Shown: piece after piece, positions 1 through 8,245 of the stretch | Layout: each line of letters starts with the position of its first letter | Position numbering within the stretch: position 1 is the stretch's first letter | Program-made: the position numbers and the translations under genes | The notes under the pieces: generated by a model | Database searches by the model: none | Told to the model about the DNA's origin: nothing | The model's input: the letters and a program-made list of their open reading frames with translations, nothing else | NCBI GenBank assembly: GCA_910584665.1 | Contig: CAJUBL010000004.1 | Coordinates: 1 to 64,000, forward strand | Direction of reading: 5' to 3' | DNA from: an uncultured Muribaculaceae bacterium | Lineage (GTDB): Bacteria; Bacteroidota; Bacteroidia; Bacteroidales; Muribaculaceae | Length of the DNA: 64,000 bases

Positions 1-270
1 GATTTCTCCCGGGCCATCCGGATTTGAGGTTAACCGCAGATTACGGAAATTGGCCATCCGGGTGGAAAAATTTAAAGCGCGGATTACGCAGATTATATTT
101 AGTATCATCCGATAGATTCTTTCTACGCTTCGCTCCGTAAGTGTTCTGTGTTGATAATTATGGCGGAACGATGATCGCAGATTACACGAAAATTAATGTG
201 CAGATTACTTCTATACTTTGCTCTGAATGCGTTCTGAACTGATTAAGGTCGGACGATATATGCGGATTAA
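1..270. repeat. Degenerate intergenic repeats with GCAGATTA-type ends
   Basis: This gene-free stretch holds short degenerate repeats. GCAGATTAC or GCGGATTA variants occur near 34-42, 79-94, 177-185, 200-208 and 262-269, and GGCCATCCGG occurs twice (near 13-22 and 51-60). Two longer imperfect units, about 121-185 and 209-269, align with each other: TTCTAcgCTTcGCTC, then GTTCTG, then GGACGAT or GAACGAT, then a GCrGATTA end. No open frame here resembles a protein. It looks like decayed repeat or mobile DNA upstream of the orphan NTPase gene; that origin is inference. Confidence 0.45.
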
Positions 271-286
271 TTATATTGTTATAAAT

Positions 287-321
287 GGCCTGCCGAACTT
301 CAATGGCAGGCCAATTTTTTT
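287..321 (+). terminator. Rho-independent terminator
   Basis: A perfect 8-bp stem GGCCTGCC (287-294) / GGCAGGCC (305-312) with a 10-base loop is followed by AATTTTTTTT. It would end a transcript coming from beyond the left edge and insulate the NTPase gene. Confidence 0.75.
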
Positions 322-353
322 GTCGGATGTTTTATTAATTTTTTTGATATTTT

Positions 354-384
354 TTTGTTTTCCGGAATATGACTTATAACTTTA
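354..384 (+). promoter_or_regulatory. Candidate Bacteroidetes promoter for the KAP NTPase
   Basis: TTTG at 354-357 and TAACTTTA at 377-384 are 19 bases apart, matching the Bacteroidetes TTTG / TAnnTTTG pattern with one mismatch in the -7 box. The ATG at 422 would then have a leader of about 30 bases. Confidence 0.4.
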
Positions 385-421
385 ATCAAAAATTTACAAA
401 AACATCAAACCTGTATTATAT

Positions 422-2413
422 ATGATTTCATCGGCTGTTCAAACGTTTCTTACTACTCCTAATACCGGTATTCTGATGATCTCGGGGCAATGGGGTTCGG
501 GAAAGTCCTTTTTTGTCAGAAACAAGTTGCTCAATATTATCAGGGAGACTCATTATTGCGGTGCAGGCGATAGCGAAAAAACGTATCTGCCGATTATGAT
601 TTCGGTTTTCGGCAAAAGTTCGGTCAAAGATCTGGAGTCGGCTATCATGGGGAAATGGGTTGATGTGGTCAGCAATAATCAATTGTCTAAAATCGAGTCG
701 GTCATGGACTTTCTGGGCAAGCAACTGAAACGGTCAAAGAAACTTAATGAATATCTGGATATAGCATCAATTCTTGAATACAGACCGGGTATCAAGATTC
801 TGCCCAAGAATGTGGTAATTATACTTGATGATCTGGAGCGCTTCGATGACAAGATATCGGAGGCTGAGATTCTCGGTCTTATAAACAATCTCAATGAAAA
901 TCATGGTCTCAAAGTGATTGTCATTGCCAATGAGGATTATCTAAATGCCAACAAATCAAAATTCGGTCAGTTCAAGGAAAAAGTTGTAGAGAAAACCTTA
1001 TTGTTTAAGCCTGATATCCATGATGTGGTTGTCGCAATGGTCGGGGAACTGAAAGACGATAAGTTCTCCAATTATATCACAGGGTCTGATCTAATCATGA
1101 AATCATTCGATGCCGGCAACAGTATCTCACCTAAAGACAGCGGATATGCCAGATGTCTTTCTAATCTCAGGACTATAAAATTTTCAATCAACCACTTTTA
1201 TATTGTATTTAAAGCGATTGAAAAACAGATACCTCAGGGCAAGACTATAGCTGACTATAACGAAGAGCTTACCCACTTCTGGTTTTCGATACTGGCCATC
1301 GCAATAGAACTGAAAAGCCACCGATTATCAAACAACAATATCCATATATTGGAATCATTCCATTATATTGACAGCGCACTTATGATATTCAACGGTGGTG
1401 ATCCTGATGTCAAGCCTAATCCGTTTGACAAGATGTGGGACAAAATGGCGGCGCAAAATGAAGAGAAAGAAAACAAACAGAAGAGTCTCGACGTAGAATA
1501 TGGACGGACATTCTATGAGTACTATTTCAGAAGCCGAGGCTGTAATCTGCTCCCCATTGCAAACCCTGAACTATTGCAATATATCGTGAACGGCAAGCCG
1601 TTAAACGTTTCAGAGCTTATGAGTCACTATCATAACGAGCGTACGGTCCTGACTGCAGAAGGAACTACAGGTGACAAATTACTGGAAAAGTTCATGCACG
1701 GGTTGCTTAATATGAATAATACCGAAGTGGCCTCCAATATAGCCAGTCTGCTTATTGAAACCGGGAAAGGTAATTTCACACGTATAACCAACTTTGTCAA
1801 TGCCACGACGTATCTATTCTGCTTCAAGCTACTATTGCCGGATAGTTATAACGATGTTGAAATTCTTGAAACCATTAAGAAAGGTGTGAATGAATGGTTT
1901 AAGACAAATACTTTGACCGACTCCGAAAAAACAAGATTCAACTCGATCAAAGGCATGGCTGACAACAATCAGGCAAAACTGATTCATTCATACATTGAGA
2001 ACATGATTACTAAGCTTGAGGATAAACAGAACAGTGAGGAGATAATCTCACTAATAGGTTTATTCAAAACCGATACAATAGGTTTCTGTACTAAAATATG
2101 CCCTCAGGCATTTATGAAGAACTCAGGGGATTCAATAGGCATAACCTGGTACATGAAGGATCCGATTTTACATCATATTACGGATGAGGATATTAAAGAG
2201 AAGGCCAATACAATCACAATTTCTGATTCGGAAGCCTTGTCTGCATTGTTGAATCACAGATATTCTTTAGCTGAAAAAACGCAACTAAAGGGAGCCGAAC
2301 TTAATTTCTGGGAAAAACTGTGTCAGGCGTTACTTCTGGCAAATGTTAAAACTGCCGGTATGATAATAGCCCAACATAATCTGCTTCCAAAGATTGCCAG
2401 GTTCATAATGTAA
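422..2413 (+). CDS. KAP-family P-loop NTPase, orphan
   Basis: This 663-residue protein has a Walker A motif GQWGSGKS at residues 22-29 and a Walker B strand ending LDDLERF near residues 130-140. A segment ISVFGKSSVKDLESAI lies between them; KAP-type NTPases (named after Kidins220/ARMS and PifA) typically have a similar 'SlyG..s.eei' segment there. The roughly 500-residue remainder is largely helical and unrecognised. No convincing membrane helices are visible. The gene stands alone between a terminator upstream and an 18-bp inverted repeat downstream, and is clearly AT-richer than the neighbouring operons, which suggests transfer. Some relatives, such as F-plasmid PifA, exclude phage, so a defence role is possible but is inference. 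The ATG sits only 21 codons before Walker A, which is short but workable. The NTPase fold is firm; the function is not known. Confidence 0.75.
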   Translation: MISSAVQTFLTTPNTGILMISGQWGSGKSFFVRNKLLNIIRETHYCGAGDSEKTYLPIMISVFGKSSVKDLESAIMGKWVDVVSNNQLSKIESVMDFLGKQLKRSKKLNEYLDIASILEYRPGIKILPKNVVIILDDLERFDDKISEAEILGLINNLNENHGLKVIVIANEDYLNANKSKFGQFKEKVVEKTLLFKPDIHDVVVAMVGELKDDKFSNYITGSDLIMKSFDAGNSISPKDSGYARCLSNLRTIKFSINHFYIVFKAIEKQIPQGKTIADYNEELTHFWFSILAIAIELKSHRLSNNNIHILESFHYIDSALMIFNGGDPDVKPNPFDKMWDKMAAQNEEKENKQKSLDVEYGRTFYEYYFRSRGCNLLPIANPELLQYIVNGKPLNVSELMSHYHNERTVLTAEGTTGDKLLEKFMHGLLNMNNTEVASNIASLLIETGKGNFTRITNFVNATTYLFCFKLLLPDSYNDVEILETIKKGVNEWFKTNTLTDSEKTRFNSIKGMADNNQAKLIHSYIENMITKLEDKQNSEEIISLIGLFKTDTIGFCTKICPQAFMKNSGDSIGITWYMKDPILHHITDEDIKEKANTITISDSEALSALLNHRYSLAEKTQLKGAELNFWEKLCQALLLANVKTAGMIIAQHNLLPKIARFIM

Positions 2414-2485
2414 CCCATACCGCTGTCGAAACCGTCGGGGGAGGTAGTCCGAACAATAAACTCATTCATACCTATTTATATGGTT

Positions 2486-2524
2486 CTTTGTAAAATCACA
2501 AGTACAACTTGTGATTTTACAAAG
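2486..2524. terminator. Perfect 18-bp inverted repeat between convergent genes
   Basis: CTTTGTAAAATCACAAGT (2486-2503), a 3-base loop ACA, and its exact complement (2507-2524) form a perfect hairpin. It lies between the end of the NTPase gene (plus) and the end of the DXS-like gene (minus), so a bidirectional terminator is the simplest reading. There is no long T-tract outside the stem. Confidence 0.55.
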
Positions 2525-2578
2525 ATTGATTGAGGAAGTTCAGATAGGCGCGACCTCTTATGCTGACAAATGTGGGGG

Positions 2579-4342
2579 TCAGCGGGTGGTGAGGGCGTTC
2601 AGGACGGCCCGGGCTACGGTGTCGGGGGTGAGGGTGCATTCTTCCAGCAGGGCGGGGATACTGTAGCGGTCACGGAACTGTTTGCTCACTCCAAAACACA
2701 GGACTTTCATGTCGCTGTCGCCGTAGTACCGTGCTATCTTTTCACCATATCCGCCATCGAGGGCTCCATCCTCAAGGGTGATCACGAGTTTATGGTCTTT
2801 CTTCAGGGATTCCAGCAATCGGGTGTCGAGTCCGCTGAGGAAGCGTGGGTTGATAACTGTGGTGTCGATACCTTTGCCGGCAAGTATACCGGCGGCGGCC
2901 TGTGCTGTGACGAAGCAGTTGCCGGCTCCTATTATTGCGACTTCCCTGCCACGGTGCGACACTACATTACTGTCTATATCGTCATATCCGATGCTGTAAT
3001 TTGTACTGTCATCGCATGTCAGATTATTCGGGGTGAGAATAGCGACGGGATACCGTGTCTGGTCTATTGCCCAATCGAGCATGGCGAGATATTCGGCCTT
3101 ACATGTCGGGGCAAGGAAGATCCATCCGGGTATATTGGCGACGAGCGGGATGTCGAACCATCCGAGGTGTGTGACGTCGGTCATGCCGGCGACCGAACCA
3201 TAGAATATATTCAACACTACCGGGGTACCGTTGATGGCGACGTCCTGACTCAGCTGGTCGTAGGCGCGTTGCAGGAATGAGCTTACAACGCCAAACACGG
3301 GACGTGCTCCGGCCCTGGCCATACCGGAGGCAAGCGCGACGGCTTCCTGCTCGGCGATGCCTACGTCAATGAACTGACGGCCGGCTTTCTGCCGTCGTTC
3401 CGGAGTGAAGCCGAGAACTCCGGGGGTACCGGCTGTGATCACGGCTATACGCGGATCTGCGGCCATCCTGTCAAGCATGTGCCCGGCAAAAATGTCGTCG
3501 TAGGTCTCTGTACAGCTGATGCTTATAAGTTCTCCGGTAGCGATATCAAACGGAGCCTGATAGTGGAAGAATTCTCTGCGGGTCTCAGCTGGAGCATAGC
3601 CTTTGCCCTTCTGTGTATTGAGATGGACTACAACGGGATGATCGATGTCTCTGACTTTCCGGAACGCCTCAACGAGCGATCGGATGTCGTTGCCATAAGG
3701 GACGTAGATATAATCGAACCCGAGTGTGCGGAAGTAGTTGTTTTCCGATTTCCCGTCGGTCGAACGCAACCGGCGCAGGTTGTCATATAATCCTCCATGG
3801 TTCTCGGCTATCGACATGTCGTTGTCGTTTACAACGACTATGAGGTTCGAGCCGAGGGTAGCGCCGTAATCAAGACCTTCAAAGGCTTCGCCTCCGCTCA
3901 GGGATCCATCGCCGACAACGGCGATGACATTCTCTGATCCGCCCATCATGTCCCGGGCCTTGGCCATACCGCCGGCGAGGCTCACAGCCGTGGACGTATG
4001 GCCGACGGTGAACAGATCATACTCGCTCTCACCGGGATTGGTGTAGCCGGTGACGTCATCATAATGAGCCGGATCGAGGAATGCTCTGATACGTCCGGTC
4101 AGCATCTTGTGCACATATGTCTGGTGTGATACGTCGAAGACTATCTTGTCGACAGGGGTATTGAAAACATAGTGCAGAGCCACGGTTGGCTCGAGAAAGC
4201 CGAGGTTGGGGCCTACATGACCGCCATGATGTCCCAGCTTTTCAATCAGGACGGTACGGAGTGAGTCACATAACTCTTGCAATCCGTCAACCGACATCGA
4301 ACGGATATCGGCAGGTGTATGGATACTTCTAAGATCTATCAT
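2579..4342 (-). CDS. DXS-like thiamine-diphosphate enzyme (1-deoxyxylulose-5-phosphate synthase paralogue)
   Basis: This 587-residue transketolase-type enzyme has the DXS layout: HHGGHVGPNLG at residues 38-48, the ThDP motif GDGSLSGGEAF from 144, and the catalytic glutamate in DVGIAEQ at 331. True DXS joins pyruvate and glyceraldehyde 3-phosphate for the MEP pathway and is usually 620-640 residues. The conserved Arg of FLQRAYDQ is present at 359 and the His of the DVTH segment at 392. However, in my alignment the two arginines that hold the substrate phosphate (E. coli Arg420 and Arg478) are Tyr381 and Asn439, and the Asp427 position is Thr388. The WDVGHQ motif reads FDVSHQ. It is the last gene of the minus operon, 10 bases after the DUF1893 gene. 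The acceptor may therefore not be glyceraldehyde 3-phosphate. I leave the symbol empty because a canonical dxs may lie elsewhere in the genome. Confidence 0.8.
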   Translation of the reverse strand: MIDLRSIHTPADIRSMSVDGLQELCDSLRTVLIEKLGHHGGHVGPNLGFLEPTVALHYVFNTPVDKIVFDVSHQTYVHKMLTGRIRAFLDPAHYDDVTGYTNPGESEYDLFTVGHTSTAVSLAGGMAKARDMMGGSENVIAVVGDGSLSGGEAFEGLDYGATLGSNLIVVVNDNDMSIAENHGGLYDNLRRLRSTDGKSENNYFRTLGFDYIYVPYGNDIRSLVEAFRKVRDIDHPVVVHLNTQKGKGYAPAETRREFFHYQAPFDIATGELISISCTETYDDIFAGHMLDRMAADPRIAVITAGTPGVLGFTPERRQKAGRQFIDVGIAEQEAVALASGMARAGARPVFGVVSSFLQRAYDQLSQDVAINGTPVVLNIFYGSVAGMTDVTHLGWFDIPLVANIPGWIFLAPTCKAEYLAMLDWAIDQTRYPVAILTPNNLTCDDSTNYSIGYDDIDSNVVSHRGREVAIIGAGNCFVTAQAAAGILAGKGIDTTVINPRFLSGLDTRLLESLKKDHKLVITLEDGALDGGYGEKIARYYGDSDMKVLCFGVSKQFRDRYSIPALLEECTLTPDTVARAVLNALTTR

Positions 4343-4352
4343 AATTTTAATT

Positions 4353-4808
4353 TTACTTATCCGTCAATTGAGATTTTTCGATGAAAGCGGTGATCAGCGG
4401 GAGGCAGTCGGCTGGAGTCATAGCGGCGGCACATAGTTTTTCTACGGGACACGGGCCGGTCTGCGTGCGGTTCACGATGCCTGCTGTCATAATGTCGAAA
4501 GCGATGTGGATACCGGCCGGCCTGAGAAGGTCAAAGGCAGGACGGCTTATTATACGGGTGTGCAGAGCTGTGATCCCGCCGAGCGCCATGATGGCGGCGG
4601 CGCCTTTACCTACCACTTTGTCGGCAATTACGGCATCACGAAGTGTCTCCGGGTCATGGGTCAGATATTCATAAAGGTCAATGACTCCATGACGGTAACA
4701 TGTGGTGACCGTATCATCTCTACCTATGATGACACAGGAGCAGTCAAGCGTGTCAAGCAACCGACGTGCTCTCGCGAGACGTTGCGAAATGGCATCGGAG
4801 GTATTCAC
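4353..4808 (-). CDS. DUF1893 family protein (cytidine-deaminase-like fold)
   Basis: The core VIADKVVGKGAAAIM, then SRPAFDLL, then IVNRTQTGPCPVEKL matches DUF1893, whose Thermotoga member TM1506 has a cytidine-deaminase-like fold; no activity is known to me. I place the start at a GTG (4808-4806) that overlaps the TGA of the preceding ECF gene in a GTGA junction. This gives 151 residues, close to the roughly 140 usual for the family. Upstream ATGs at 4838 and 4922 would add residues before the domain and overlap the ECF gene by 34 and 118 bases. The gene sits between the ECF S component and the DXS-like enzyme, with 10 bases to the latter, so it is almost surely cotranscribed. Its conserved NRTxTGxCPxE and ADKxVGKAA segments may form an active site; that is inference. 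Confidence 0.75.
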   Translation of the reverse strand: MNTSDAISQRLARARRLLDTLDCSCVIIGRDDTVTTCYRHGVIDLYEYLTHDPETLRDAVIADKVVGKGAAAIMALGGITALHTRIISRPAFDLLRPAGIHIAFDIMTAGIVNRTQTGPCPVEKLCAAAMTPADCLPLITAFIEKSQLTDK

Positions 4809-5311
4809 CGACGTGTCATAAATTTTATCACTGCCCATCCGGCTATAAGCTGGAACAGCATTCCGGGCCAGGCCATTGTAACATTCTTCAAGACTATCGG
4901 CAGGTCTCTGGTTATGCCCCACTCTATCAGAGAGCCGACAGTCTGGTAGGCGATGATAACGAGTGCGATGCCTATGAGCGATGCCTTACCGAGCCTGCGG
5001 GCGGTTATCGCGGCGGCCATTGCAAGCAATGTTGACTTTATCATGATGGCCGGAAGCACGGCGGCGGCCGGCATTCCGGTGAGGGCGCAGCTGGCAAGCG
5101 GAGAGAGGACGGCCGTGAGCAGACCTACACGCCATCCGAAGATGTAGGCTCCTATAAGTGTGAAAAAGTATATGGGCAGCCACGCGGGACCTCCTCCTGG
5201 AATGGTGTGCACCATGGCCGGGAGCATAATATTGCCGACAACGAAGAGTGCGGCAAACAGCCATGTACGTGACCGGCTGAATTCAAGCGATTGTATTGTC
5301 AGGATCTTCAT
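4805..5311 (-). CDS. ECF transporter S component (substrate-binding membrane subunit)
   Basis: This 168-residue protein has about five or six hydrophobic helices: after a short basic N-terminus, segments near residues 17-35, 47-62, 66-85, 88-108, 115-135 and 145-163. The length and pattern (PGGGPAWLPIYFFTLIGAY, then GLLTAVLSPLAS, then MIKSTLLAMAAA) fit an ECF-type S component, which captures a vitamin or precursor and needs a shared EcfA/EcfA'/EcfT module. No such module is in this window. The gene starts 6 bases after the aldo/keto reductase and overlaps the DUF1893 gene by 4. Substrate is unknown. Because the operon ends in a DXS-like enzyme, a thiamine-, pyridoxal- or isoprenoid-related compound is conceivable, but only by context. 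Confidence 0.65.
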   Translation of the reverse strand: MKILTIQSLEFSRSRTWLFAALFVVGNIMLPAMVHTIPGGGPAWLPIYFFTLIGAYIFGWRVGLLTAVLSPLASCALTGMPAAAVLPAIMIKSTLLAMAAAITARRLGKASLIGIALVIIAYQTVGSLIEWGITRDLPIVLKNVTMAWPGMLFQLIAGWAVIKFMTRR

Positions 5312-5317
5312 GGGAGT

Positions 5318-6718
5318 TTAATTCTGTTTGAGTTCTTCAACATACCGGTCGATCTGTCGTAACCGGGCAGGGATCTTTATAGACTGAGGGCAGTGAGGCT
5401 CGCACTCGCCGCAACCTGTGCAGTGAGAGGCCTGCCGGAGCCGGGGTACGGACCGGTCGTAGCCGATAAGGTAGGCCCGGCGTGCTTCGGCATAACCCGG
5501 GTCGTTGGCTGACTCGGTAACATTGCCTTCGTTGACACACTTGTTGTAATGTTCGAATATGGCCGGAATATTAAGACCATAGGGGCAAGGCATGCAATAC
5601 TGGCACTTTGTACAGGGTATAAGGGGATAACGGTCAAGCAGCGTGGCTGTGTGATCGAGCAGTTTCATTTCTTCGGCCGAACAGGGTTCGAGCGGTGAAT
5701 AGGTTATTATATTGTCCTGAAGATGTTCCATATATGTCATGCCGCTGAGCACCGTGAGTATGCCGGGATGTGTGCCGGCGAAGCGGAATGCCCAGGAGGC
5801 AAGACTCCGGTCGGGACGATGACCCCGCAAAGTATCAGCAAGGTGGTCCGGGAGATGCGAGAGACGTCCTCCGAGCAACGGTTCCATGATCACCGCCGGG
5901 ATATTACGTTTCTCAAGCTCGCCATAAAGATACTCCGACCTTTTGGCGTTGCCTTCGCGATTGTGCCAGTCGACATAGTTGTGCTGTATCTGGACGAAAT
6001 CCCAGTGAACGTCTCCGGCATCGTGCATGGCAAGGAGATGGTCATAGACCTCGACATCACCGTGGAAAGAGAATCCGAGATTCCGTATACGGCCGCCATT
6101 GCGTTCTTTTTTCAGATATCCGAGCAGACCGTTATTGATAAAGCGGTCATTGAGTGTGGGGATACCGCCTCCACCCACGGCGTGAAGCAGGAGGTAGTCG
6201 ACATAGTCGGTACGGAGATACCTGAGTGAGTTCTCGAACATCTTTACCGACTCAGCGATAGGCCATGTGGAGGGGGCAAAGTTGGATAATTTGGTAGCTA
6301 TGAAGTAGCTGTCGCGCGGATGACGGCTGAGTGCTATACCGGTAGCGTTCTCAGACTCGCCCTTGCAGTACATGGGAGATGTATCGAAGTAGTTGACACC
6401 ATGGGCAAGCGCATAGTCGACAAGCTCGTTGACAGCATCCTGGTCGATGGAACTGTCAGACTCCCGCCCGCTCTGACCACTGACAGTCGGAAGCCGCATC
6501 ATGCCATAACCGAGGAGGGAGACACTATCGCCGGTATTGTGGTTTATGCGGTAGGTCATCCTGTCAGTCGGGATATCGGAGAGTGTCTGACTGGAGCCGC
6601 CGGCAATCTTCTTGGCGGCCGGAGTGCATCCGGCGAGAGTAGCCCCGGCCAGTGCGCCGCCTAATCCTAGCCGTCTGATAAACCCGCGGCGGTCAAGGGA
6701 TATATTATTATTGTCCAT
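5318..6718 (-). CDS. Tat-exported aldo/keto reductase with C-terminal 4Fe-4S domain
   Basis: This 466-residue protein starts with a twin-arginine type signal (DRRGFIRRLGLGGALAG) followed by a lipobox-like LAGC near residue 31, suggesting export in folded form and lipid anchoring. The aldo/keto reductase barrel follows, with the catalytic Asp in YFDTSPMY and its nearby Tyr, Lys in IATKLS and His in DYLLLH. The C-terminus carries ferredoxin-like cysteines, CTKCQYCMPCP and CTGCGECEPHCP, typical of the AKR subfamily fused to 4Fe-4S clusters. It follows the membrane polyferredoxin gene (30 bases) and precedes the ECF gene (6 bases). Together they look like a periplasm-facing electron-transfer branch. 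The substrate is unknown, and a periplasmic AKR would need electrons from the Fe-S clusters rather than soluble NADPH, which is inference. Confidence 0.85.
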   Translation of the reverse strand: MDNNNISLDRRGFIRRLGLGGALAGATLAGCTPAAKKIAGGSSQTLSDIPTDRMTYRINHNTGDSVSLLGYGMMRLPTVSGQSGRESDSSIDQDAVNELVDYALAHGVNYFDTSPMYCKGESENATGIALSRHPRDSYFIATKLSNFAPSTWPIAESVKMFENSLRYLRTDYVDYLLLHAVGGGGIPTLNDRFINNGLLGYLKKERNGGRIRNLGFSFHGDVEVYDHLLAMHDAGDVHWDFVQIQHNYVDWHNREGNAKRSEYLYGELEKRNIPAVIMEPLLGGRLSHLPDHLADTLRGHRPDRSLASWAFRFAGTHPGILTVLSGMTYMEHLQDNIITYSPLEPCSAEEMKLLDHTATLLDRYPLIPCTKCQYCMPCPYGLNIPAIFEHYNKCVNEGNVTESANDPGYAEARRAYLIGYDRSVPRLRQASHCTGCGECEPHCPQSIKIPARLRQIDRYVEELKQN

Positions 6719-6748
6719 TTCTGTAAAAAAATCCGGATTATATTTATG

Positions 6749-8224
6749 TCATATCTCACGCTGACGATGGTTGCCCTCGACATAGATGGCACTTAACGGA
6801 CGTGCCGGACAAAGGTTCTCGCAGGCTCCGCATCCTATGCATTTCCCGGGATCCACGACAGGTATCTGAAGCGATTTACCGTTATCGGGGACCATCGGCA
6901 CCATAGTGATGGCGCCCGACGGACAATGCCGTGCACAGTTTCCGCAACTGTGACCGTCGGTGATGACGATGCAGTTGTCGCGTACCCAGACGGCATGGCC
7001 GATGCTCACTGCTGACTTTTCCTCGCGTGTGAGACGATGTATGGCTCCTGACGGGCAGACTTCACCACAGCGTGTGCACTCGGGCCGGCAATATCCCCGC
7101 TCATATGATACCTCGGGCATCATGAAACTCTCGGGAGAGCCTGACGGACGCAGGACATTGTTGGGACATGAGGCGATACAGAGCTGACAGCCTGTACAAT
7201 GGCGCACGAGATGCGGATGACTCACGGCTCCAGGAGGAGCAACAGGTGTCTGACGTGCGGGAATCTTCTTATCCTGAATGACTGCGAGACCTCCGTCGAC
7301 CTTGACCTGAGCCTTTGCCACAGCGCCGGCACCGGCGGCCGCGGCAACCGCCATGAAAGCGCGGCGTCCCTTGTCTTCGATATCGCCAGCGGATGGTTTA
7401 TGTGATTTCGCCGGACGACGATAGCTTATGGCACCTGCCGAACAGCTTCCTATACAATCAAAACACACCACACAACGGGAATAGTCGATGGAATGATTCA
7501 CGGCATCTATGCACGCCGACTTACAGTTGCGGGCACACTTACCGCAATTGATACACTTGCCTGTATCAATGACCGGCCTGAACAACGAAAACCGAGACAG
7601 GAAACCGAGTATCGTTCCTACCGGACATATAGTGTTGCACCATGTACGTCCATTGCGCCATGCCAGGAATGCGATCACGGCGAGAGTTGCCACTGCGATA
7701 CCCAATGACAGTCCGCTTCTGAGCCAGACGTCAACCGAATAGAAAGCATAGCTGTCATGAGTTTCAGCCCAGAATGCCAGAAGGTTGTTGCCCCATATCC
7801 ACAGGGGCTTCAACAGATTGGCGGCGATACGTCCATAGGCGCTGTAAGGTGCTATGAGCGCGAAAATGGAACCCACACCGAGCGCAAGAGCTGTCAACAT
7901 GACTGCCAGCATGATATACCGCAGAACAGTCTTAGCGGGCGAGAATCTGTAACGGTTGCGCTTTCTCCTTCGTCCGAGTGCGGCGAAGCCATCCTGCATG
8001 ACCCCAAGCGGACAGATAACCGAGCAGTACAGCCGGCCGAAAACAAGCGTCAGCAACCCAAGCAGAACCACAATGATGAAGTTGCCGGCAAGGATGGCAG
8101 GCAGGAACTGCAGTTTAGCCATCCAGCCGAGGTAGTCAGCGGCCAGACCGGTGAAGTCGAGGAACAACAGTGTTATTCCCAGCCAGAATATGACCGCAAG
8201 CATAATACGTATTCGTTTCAACAT
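6749..8224 (-). CDS. NapH/NapG-like membrane polyferredoxin (fusion)
   Basis: The 491-residue product begins with NapH/YccM-like membrane helices and the paired motifs CSVICPLG and CNTICPVG. Ferredoxin motifs CINCGKCARNC and CVVCFDCIGSC follow. Mid-protein there is a second twin-arginine type segment (GRRAFMAVAAAAGAGAV, about residues 285-300). The C-terminal part has more cluster motifs: CTGCQLCIASCP, CTRCGEVCP, CGNCARHCP and CIGCGACENLCP. This is a NapH-like quinol-facing domain fused to a NapG-like polyferredoxin, as in nitrate-reductase-type electron chains, but no terminal reductase is nearby. I chose the ATG at 8224 rather than 8248 because the promoter -7 box lies at 8246-8253. First gene of the minus operon, 30 bases before the aldo/keto reductase. 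It probably passes quinol electrons across the membrane; the partner is unknown. Confidence 0.8.
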   Translation of the reverse strand: MLKRIRIMLAVIFWLGITLLFLDFTGLAADYLGWMAKLQFLPAILAGNFIIVVLLGLLTLVFGRLYCSVICPLGVMQDGFAALGRRRKRNRYRFSPAKTVLRYIMLAVMLTALALGVGSIFALIAPYSAYGRIAANLLKPLWIWGNNLLAFWAETHDSYAFYSVDVWLRSGLSLGIAVATLAVIAFLAWRNGRTWCNTICPVGTILGFLSRFSLFRPVIDTGKCINCGKCARNCKSACIDAVNHSIDYSRCVVCFDCIGSCSAGAISYRRPAKSHKPSAGDIEDKGRRAFMAVAAAAGAGAVAKAQVKVDGGLAVIQDKKIPARQTPVAPPGAVSHPHLVRHCTGCQLCIASCPNNVLRPSGSPESFMMPEVSYERGYCRPECTRCGEVCPSGAIHRLTREEKSAVSIGHAVWVRDNCIVITDGHSCGNCARHCPSGAITMVPMVPDNGKSLQIPVVDPGKCIGCGACENLCPARPLSAIYVEGNHRQREI

Positions 8225-8245
8225 AATGAATGATGATTGGCGACA

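Noticed and set aside
2570..3280. 236-residue plus-strand open frame opposite the DXS-like gene
   Set aside because: Entirely antisense to a recognisable enzyme; composition is low-complexity Gly/Val and no family fits.
5723..6229. Plus-strand frame opposite the aldo/keto reductase
   Set aside because: No start context and no recognisable motifs; the minus strand has cofactor and Fe-S motifs.
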